From contig NZ_LMIE01000022.1 in assembly GCF_001428625.1 (NCBI RefSeq), positions 195,618 to 259,617 on the forward strand: a DNA stretch of 64,000 bases, written 5' to 3'. Position 1 is the stretch's first letter, and each line of letters begins with the position of its first letter. The position numbers were made by a program, and so were the translations under genes. The DNA is from Hydrogenophaga sp. Root209 (lineage in GTDB: Bacteria; Pseudomonadota; Gammaproteobacteria; Burkholderiales; Burkholderiaceae_C). The notes under the pieces were generated by a model that searched no databases, was not told the DNA's origin, and worked only from the letters and a program-made list of their open reading frames with translations. Positions 58,714-64,000 of the stretch are shown here, in pieces.

Positions 58714-59766
58714 ATGAACAACAACAAACTCATCCGAAACAGCACCGCCGAATTTCTGATCTTCACCGGCCAAGCCGGCGAGCAGAGCATTGAAGCCCGC
58801 TACGAAGATGAAACCGTCTGGCTGACGCAAAAACTGATGGCTGAGCTGTTTGCGGTGTCAGTGCCAACTGTCAACGAACATCTGAAAAATATCTTTGCCA
58901 GCGGGGAGCTGCCGGAGGATTCAGTTATTCGGAAATTCCGAACAACTGCGGCCGACGGCAAGAGCTACGCCACCAACCACTACCACCTGGACGCGATCAT
59001 CTCAGTGGGCTATCGGGTCAACTCGGTGCGGGCCACCCAGTTTCGCCAGTGGGCCACAGGCGTGCTGCGTGAATTCGCCATCAAGGGCTTTGTGCTCGAC
59101 AAGAAGCGTCTGGAGAACGGTAGCTTTCTGAGTGTGGACTACTTTGAGCAATTGCTGGCCGAGATACGCGAGATCCGACTCTCGGAGCGAAAGTTTTACC
59201 AAAAGGTGACGGACATCTACGCCACGGCGGTGGACTACAACCGCGATGCGCCGACCACTCAGGCTTTTTTTGCCAAAGTTCAGAACAAGCTGCACTTTGC
59301 CATTCACGGCCGCACCGCGGCTGAACTGATCGTGCAGCGCGCCGATGCCGACAAGCCACACATGGGGCTGACCAGTTGGGAGAAGGCACCTGACGGCAAG
59401 ATTGTCAGAACCGATGTGGTGGTGGCCAAGAACTACCTGGATCAGGACGAGCTGGCATCGCTGGGCCGTTTGGTCAACAGCTACCTGGACATCGCCGAAG
59501 ACCGCGCTCTTCGCAAGATTCCGATGACGATGGAAGACTGGGCTCAGCGGTTGGATGCATTTCTGGAGTTGACCGATCGCGACATTTTGCGGGATGGGGG
59601 CAAGGTGTCGACGGACATGGCCAAGGCGCATGCGGAAACCGAGTTCGAACGCTATCGCATCGTTCAGGACCGGTTGTTCGAAAGCGACTTTGACCTGATG
59701 ATCAAACAGATTGAGCGAGGCGACAAACCCGATCGAGGTTCAGAGGACTCGGGCAAGCCTCAATGA
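58714..59766 (+). CDS. rhuM: RhuM-family protein (virulence RhuM type)
   Basis: A 350-residue protein. The N-terminal region has a helix-turn-helix-like stretch (VWLTQKLMAELFAVSVPTVN, EHLKNIFASGEL) and VIRKFRTTAADGKSYATNHY. The central region has YHLDAIISVGYRVNSVRATQ and FRQWATGVLREFAIKGFVLD, typical of RhuM. Its biochemical role is unknown; relatives are often on pathogenicity or phage-linked islands with Fic or toxin genes. It stands alone, divergent from urtA, and looks horizontally acquired. No clear ribosome site was found. Confidence 0.88.
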   Translation: MNNNKLIRNSTAEFLIFTGQAGEQSIEARYEDETVWLTQKLMAELFAVSVPTVNEHLKNIFASGELPEDSVIRKFRTTAADGKSYATNHYHLDAIISVGYRVNSVRATQFRQWATGVLREFAIKGFVLDKKRLENGSFLSVDYFEQLLAEIREIRLSERKFYQKVTDIYATAVDYNRDAPTTQAFFAKVQNKLHFAIHGRTAAELIVQRADADKPHMGLTSWEKAPDGKIVRTDVVVAKNYLDQDELASLGRLVNSYLDIAEDRALRKIPMTMEDWAQRLDAFLELTDRDILRDGGKVSTDMAKAHAETEFERYRIVQDRLFESDFDLMIKQIERGDKPDRGSEDSGKPQ

Positions 59767-59767
59767 C

Positions 59768-59793
59768 AAAGGCCAGCACGAAGCTGGCCTTTT
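59768..59793 (+). terminator. Bidirectional terminator between rhuM and the alpha-E gene
   Basis: AAAGGCCAGC-ACGAA-GCTGGCCTTTT is a perfect stem with A and T tracts on the two sides, between convergent genes. It can end transcripts from both directions. Confidence 0.8.
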
Positions 59794-59812
59794 CCATTGC
59801 GGCCTGCGCCTT

Positions 59813-60772
59813 TCAGCCCGCCGGCACCAGAAAGTCCTGGCTGATGCGCCCGCCCAGCTCGTTCACCCGGTCCAGGAACTGCGTGAGGAAGGCATGCAGA
59901 CCGGTGGAGAGGATCTCGTCGATGCGGGCGTACTGCAGGTCGGCCTTGAGCTTGCCGGCGCGGCGCAGGGTTTCGGCCGACAGGTCGTTGGAGACCACGG
60001 TGAGGTTGTTGACCACTTCGTTGAGGCTGGCGGCCAGGCTGCGCGGCATGTCGGCGCGCAAGATCAGCAGCTCGGCCACGCGCTCGGGCGAGATCACGTC
60101 GCGGTAGACCTTGCGGTAGACCTCGAAACCGCTCACGCTGCGCAGGATGGCGCTCCAGTGGTAGAAGTCGTATTCCTGATCGAGCTCGCTGGCGTTGCCG
60201 AAGAAGTCGCTGTGCACGGCGTGGAACTTCACGTCGAGCAGGCGCGCGGTGTTGTCGGCGCGCTCCAGAAAGGTGCCCATGCGGTAGAAGTGAAACGCTT
60301 CGTCTTGCAGCATGGTGCCGATGGCCACGCCGCGCGAGAGGTGCGAGCGGAACTTGACCCATTCGAAGAATTCGCTGGGGTCGCGCTCGAAGTTCTTGCT
60401 CTTGAGCATGCGGCCGAGTTCCAGCCAGGTCTGGTTTTGTGTTTCCCACAGCTCGGTGGTGAGCGCGCCACGCACGGCGCGGGCGTTTTCACGCGCGGCC
60501 TTCAGGCAGGTGGCGATGCTCGACGGGTTGGACTCGTCGCGCACCATGAAGTCGAGCACGTTGCGCGGCGTGATTTCCTGGCCGTATTTTTTGTTGTAGG
60601 CGGGCATGAGCTCGCTGATGACCAGCAGGCCTTCCCAGCCCACCTGGGCCACGGCGGCGGACTGCGGCAGCAACGAGGTCTGGTAATTCACGTCGAGCAT
60701 GCGGGCGGTGTTCTCCGCGCGCTCGGTGTAGCGGGACATCCAGAAGAGGTGGTCGGCGGTGCGTGACAGCAT
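59813..60772 (-). CDS. Alpha-E domain protein (DUF403)
   Basis: A 319-residue all-helical protein starting MLSRTADHLFWMSRYTERAE, with ENTARMLDVNYQTSLLP and FHFYRMGTFLERADNTARLL, the alpha-E/DUF403 signature. It is known only by family; genome neighbourhoods place it with ATP-grasp amidoligases and transglutaminase-like peptidases in predicted peptide-forming systems. Here it follows a circularly permuted ATP-grasp gene with a repeat-filled gap. The biochemical role is unknown. Confidence 0.88.
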   Translation of the reverse strand: MLSRTADHLFWMSRYTERAENTARMLDVNYQTSLLPQSAAVAQVGWEGLLVISELMPAYNKKYGQEITPRNVLDFMVRDESNPSSIATCLKAARENARAVRGALTTELWETQNQTWLELGRMLKSKNFERDPSEFFEWVKFRSHLSRGVAIGTMLQDEAFHFYRMGTFLERADNTARLLDVKFHAVHSDFFGNASELDQEYDFYHWSAILRSVSGFEVYRKVYRDVISPERVAELLILRADMPRSLAASLNEVVNNLTVVSNDLSAETLRRAGKLKADLQYARIDEILSTGLHAFLTQFLDRVNELGGRISQDFLVPAG

Positions 60773-60826
60773 TTCAGTAACTCCAGCAAACACACTGCAA
60801 GAGCAGCGCAAGAAAGGGTCCAACCG

Positions 60827-60906
60827 AGTGGCACCGAGGAACCGGCTTTGCCGGGCCTCAGGTGCCGCCCTCTTGAGGGGGTGACGCGAAGCGGCGCGGG
60901 GGTGGG
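60827..60906. repeat. Dispersed C/G-rich palindromic repeat, copy R6
   Basis: It contains GGAACCGGCTTTGCCGGGCC and TTGAGGGGGTGACGCG-AAGCGGCGCGGGGG, matching R1 and R3 with a few changes. It lies between the ATP-grasp and alpha-E genes and ends at the ATP-grasp stop codon. Confidence 0.7.
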
Positions 60907-62346
60907 CTAATCCTCCAGGACCCAGGTGTCTTTGGTCCCGCCGCCTTGCGACGAGTTGACGACCAGAGAGCCGTCCTTCAGCGCCACCCGCGTGAGGCCA
61001 CCAGGCACCATCTGCACCTCCTTGCCACTGAGCACAAAAGGGCGCAGGTCGATGTGGCGCGGCGCCACGCCGCTTTGCACATAGGTGGGGCAGGTGGACA
61101 GTGAGAGCGTGGGCTGGGCGATGTAGCCGCCGGGGTTGGCCGCCACGGCCTTGCGGAAGTCCTCGATCTCGGCCTTGGTGGAGGCCGGGCCAACGAGCAT
61201 GCCGTAGCCGCCGGCGCCGTGCACCTCCTTGACCACCAGGTCCTTCATGTTGGCCATCATGTACTTGAGGTCTTCGGGTTCGCGGCCCATGAAGGTGGGC
61301 ACGTTGCTCAGGATGGGCTTCTGCCCGAGGTAGAACTCGATCATCTTGGGCACATAGGGGTAGATCGACTTGTCGTCGGCCACACCGGTGCCCACCGCGT
61401 TGCAGATCGCCACGTTGCCGCTGCGGTACACGCCCAGCAGCCCTTCGCAGCCCAGGGTAGAGGTGGGGCGGAACACCGAGGGGTCGAGGAAGTCGTCGTC
61501 GACCCGGCGGTAGATCACGTCCACGCGCTTGGGGCCGCGCGTGGTGCGCATGTAGACGAAGTTGTCCTTCACGAAGAGGTCCTGCCCTTCCACCAGCTCG
61601 ATGCCCATCTGCTGCGCGAGGAAAGCGTGTTCGAAGTAGGCGCTGTTGTACATGCCGGGTGTGAGCACCACCACCGTGGGTTCGGCCGTGGTGGCCGGGC
61701 TCACCGCGCGCAGGGTTTCCAGCAGCAGGTCGGGGTAATGGGCCACGGGGGCCACGCGGTTGGAGCCGAAAAGTTCGGGGAACAGCCGCATCATCATCTT
61801 GCGGTCTTCGAGCATGTAGCTCACACCGCTGGGCACGCGCAGGTTGTCCTCGAGCACGTAGTACTCGCCCACGCCGTCGGCGTTGGGGGCTCGCACGATG
61901 TCGACGCCCGAGATGTGCGAGTAGATGTTGTGGGGCACGTCCACGCCCATCATTTCGGGGCGGAATTGCGCGTTCTGGAAGATCTGCTCGGCCGGCACGA
62001 TGCCCGCCTTGATGATTTCCTGATCGTGGTAAACGTCGTGGATGAAGCGGTTGAGCGCGGTCACGCGCTGCACCAGGCCTTCTTCCATGCTGTGCCATTC
62101 GTGCGCCGGAATGATGCGTGGAATCAGATCAAAGGGAATCAGCCGCTCGGTGCCGGAGCCGTCTTCGTCCTTGGCGCCGTACACCGCAAAGGTGATGCCG
62201 ACGCGACGGAAGATCATTTCCGCCTCTTCGCGCCGCGCTGCCATGACGTCGTCGGGCTGCTGCGCCAGCCAGCGAGCGTAGTTCTCGTAATGGGCCCGGA
62301 CCTCGCTGGGCGAGGCATTCATTTCGTCAAACATGGGTCTGCTCAT
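60907..62346 (-). CDS. Circularly permuted ATP-grasp protein (DUF404/DUF407 type)
   Basis: A 479-residue ATP-grasp-type protein. FDLIPRIIPAHEWHSMEEGL, IFQNAQFRPEMMGVDVPHNI, and GHYMG-like parts (PTFMGREPEDLKYMMANMKD, VKEVHGAGGYGMLVGPAST) are family signatures. The fold predicts ATP-dependent carboxylate-amine ligation, perhaps making short peptides. AGGAG lies ten bases upstream of the start. It forms a pair with the alpha-E gene; the usual third partner (transglutaminase-like) is not adjacent. Confidence 0.9.
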   Translation of the reverse strand: MSRPMFDEMNASPSEVRAHYENYARWLAQQPDDVMAARREEAEMIFRRVGITFAVYGAKDEDGSGTERLIPFDLIPRIIPAHEWHSMEEGLVQRVTALNRFIHDVYHDQEIIKAGIVPAEQIFQNAQFRPEMMGVDVPHNIYSHISGVDIVRAPNADGVGEYYVLEDNLRVPSGVSYMLEDRKMMMRLFPELFGSNRVAPVAHYPDLLLETLRAVSPATTAEPTVVVLTPGMYNSAYFEHAFLAQQMGIELVEGQDLFVKDNFVYMRTTRGPKRVDVIYRRVDDDFLDPSVFRPTSTLGCEGLLGVYRSGNVAICNAVGTGVADDKSIYPYVPKMIEFYLGQKPILSNVPTFMGREPEDLKYMMANMKDLVVKEVHGAGGYGMLVGPASTKAEIEDFRKAVAANPGGYIAQPTLSLSTCPTYVQSGVAPRHIDLRPFVLSGKEVQMVPGGLTRVALKDGSLVVNSSQGGGTKDTWVLED

Positions 62347-62400
62347 GGGCTTTTTTCTCCTGACCACAGCATAGCAAGGAGTGGGCCAACAAATCGAAAA

Positions 62401-64000
62401 TCAGGGTTCTTCGGCCGAAGACGGAAGAGGTGCAGGGTCCGCGTGGTGCCAGTAACGACGCGCGTATTCGCGATGGCAGTCGACCGTTTCGGGCTCGGCA
62501 CTGCGCCAGGTGGCCGCGCCGCAGTCGGGCGAATTCACCCAGGAAATGTCGCGCTGCTGGTAGCGCTCCAGCACAGCCGGCGCGGGGTGGCCGAAGCGGT
62601 TGCGGTAGCCCGACTGCACCAGCACCCAGCGTGGCTGCAAGGTGTTGAGCAGCACCGGGCTGCTTGACGTGAGGCTGCCGTGGTGCGGCGCCAGCATCAC
62701 GGTGGCGCGGTCATCGGGCCGCGCCAGCGCGAGTTGCACCTCGCGCGTGGCGTCGATGTCGCCACCGAGCCAGGCGCTGTGCTGCGCGCTGGCAATCCGC
62801 AGCACGCACGACATGGCGTTGCTGCTCAGCAGGCCCTGGCCATCGGCGGCAAAGTCTTGCGGCCATGGGCGCAGCACCTCGAAAGTCACTCCGTCCCAGG
62901 CCCAGCGTTGGCCCGCCATGCAGCGCTCTGGCGCGTCGGCGCTGAACGATGACAGCCACCGTGCCTGCGGGTGCGCCGCGCGCACCGCCTCGGCGCCACC
63001 GGCGTGGTCGCTGTCGCGGTGGCTCACCACCACCGCGTCCAGTTGTTCGCCCAGCGAGCGCAGCAGCGGCAGCACCACGCGCTCGCCGGCATCGCTCTCC
63101 GGGCCGAAGCGCGGACCGGTGTCGAACAGCAGGCTGTGGTCGGCGGTGCGCACCAGCACCGCGCTGCCCTGCCCCACGTCCAGTGCGATCAGCTCGAACT
63201 GTCCCGGTGCCGGGCGCGGCGGCGCGTACAGCAGCGCGGGCGCCAGCAACAGCAGCCCCGCCGAGCGCACCACCCACGGCAGACGCAACACCAGCAAGGC
63301 GCCACCGGCCACCGCCGCCAGCGCCATCGGCCAGGGGGCTGCGGGGCGGAACACCGCCGCCCAGGACCACTGGCCCAGCCACTGCAGTCCCACCGACATG
63401 CCATGCACCACCCAGGCTGCTGCATCCCACAGCGGCGGCAGCGCCACACCGAGCAGGGCCAGTGGCGTGATCAGCAACGTCACCAGCGGAATGGCCGCCA
63501 GGTTGGCCAGCAACCCCACCACCGAGAACTGCCCGAACAACAGCAGCGTGAGCGGCGCCAGGGCCAGCGTGACCACGCCCTGTTCGCGCAGCAGATGCTG
63601 CAGCGCCCGCCCCCCTCGCCGGTGCAGCGGCCCGCCGGGCGCCGCGCCCTGTGAGCGCCCGGGGTCGGTGGCAAACAGGATCCCCACCGCCACGAAACTG
63701 AGCCAGAAGCCCGGCTGCATCAGCGCCCAGGGATCGAGCAGCAACACCGCCGACATCGCCAGCAGCCACACCACCGGCCATGGCCAGTGCCGCACGCCCA
63801 GGCGCAGACCCACCACCACCGCCAGCATGATCACCGTGCGCTGCGCCGGCACGCCCCAGCCGGAAAACAAGGCGTACGCCGCCGCCAGCACCACGCCGCC
63901 CAGACCCGCCACCACTGGCGTGGGCACCGCCAGCAGCGCCTGCGGCCAGACCCGGGCCAGGCGCCGCCAGCCCCAGGCCAGCAGCGCGGTGGCCAGCCAG
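62401..64000 (-). CDS. comEC: ComEC/Rec2 DNA-uptake protein, C-terminal part, gene runs off the window
   Basis: The frame is open to the window edge, so the N-terminal part lies outside; about 532 codons are visible. The part present has several hydrophobic helices (LLANLAAIPLVTLLITPLAL) of the competence domain. A metallo-beta-lactamase-like domain follows (VGQGSAVLVRTADHSLLFDT, VVSHRDSDHAGGAEAVRAAH, TVMLAPHHGSLTSSSP). ComEC forms the inner-membrane channel for transforming DNA, and the soluble domain is thought to act as a nuclease. Confidence 0.92.
   Translation of the reverse strand, partial: WLATALLAWGWRRLARVWPQALLAVPTPVVAGLGGVVLAAAYALFSGWGVPAQRTVIMLAVVVGLRLGVRHWPWPVVWLLAMSAVLLLDPWALMQPGFWLSFVAVGILFATDPGRSQGAAPGGPLHRRGGRALQHLLREQGVVTLALAPLTLLLFGQFSVVGLLANLAAIPLVTLLITPLALLGVALPPLWDAAAWVVHGMSVGLQWLGQWSWAAVFRPAAPWPMALAAVAGGALLVLRLPWVVRSAGLLLLAPALLYAPPRPAPGQFELIALDVGQGSAVLVRTADHSLLFDTGPRFGPESDAGERVVLPLLRSLGEQLDAVVVSHRDSDHAGGAEAVRAAHPQARWLSSFSADAPERCMAGQRWAWDGVTFEVLRPWPQDFAADGQGLLSSNAMSCVLRIASAQHSAWLGGDIDATREVQLALARPDDRATVMLAPHHGSLTSSSPVLLNTLQPRWVLVQSGYRNRFGHPAPAVLERYQQRDISWVNSPDCGAATWRSAEPETVDCHREYARRYWHHADPAPLPSSAEEP

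Overview
The window looks like a high-GC betaproteobacterial chromosome of the family Comamonadaceae, most likely close to Hydrogenophaga. The reasons are the gene orders rpmF-plsX-fabHDG-acpP-fabF-rpoE-rseAB-degP and urtABCDE, the protein types, and short dispersed repeats whose translated forms (PVRPEPVEG, GEPFDRLRANG) I associate with that group. The genus is an inference. No rRNA, tRNA, CRISPR array or intact insertion sequence was seen.

Region 1 (1-11742, minus strand) is core housekeeping: yceD, rpmF, plsX, fabH, fabD, fabG, acpP, fabF, a small YgfX-like membrane protein, the envelope-stress sigma factor rpoE, its anti-sigma factor rseA, rseB, and the periplasmic protease degP. A strong terminator separates rpmF from plsX. 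Region 2 (11780-20810) holds maf and an overlapping tetrapyrrole-type methyltransferase, the nucleotide-sugar genes galU, manC/cpsB and galE, then sppA, a Rieske protein, a HAD phosphatase, and the glutathione-dependent formaldehyde genes fghA and adhC.

Region 3 (20857-37113) is the most coherent accessory block. After a divergent MarR/flavin monooxygenase pair come purine-catabolism genes: puuD (urate hydroxylase), xdhC, uraH, a GntR regulator, puuE (allantoinase), a fused uraD-allantoate amidohydrolase, an M20 hydrolase, maeB, and a three-gene ABC importer. Together they cover urate to 5-hydroxyisourate, OHCU, allantoin, allantoate and beyond. Near-identical palindromes centred on TGTATACA lie upstream of puuD, between uraH and gntR, and upstream of the ABC importer, which suggests one GntR regulon. 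xdhAB is absent from the window.

Region 4 (37114-50243) is a patchwork: a decayed Rieske dioxygenase, a tail-collar protein coupled to a collagen-like lipoprotein, a lone ureD, a degenerate receiver-TPR protein, a LysR-controlled indolepyruvate oxidoreductase pair with a Bug-type binding protein, a methyltransferase and a glutaredoxin. Region 5 (50329-64000) holds a large unknown protein, the urea importer urtABCDE on the minus strand (interrupted and decorated by palindromic repeats), a RhuM-family gene, a circularly permuted ATP-grasp/alpha-E pair, and the C-terminal part of comEC running off the window end.

At least four families of palindromic repeats are scattered through intergenic gaps: a C/G-rich repeat in six copies, a paired double-hairpin element flanking the ABC operon in inverted orientation, a 524-base palindromic element between urtD and urtE, and REP-like hairpins in and next to urtC and urtB. 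The joint theme of regions 3 and 5 is nitrogen recovery: purine ring breakdown to ureido compounds, plus high-affinity urea uptake.
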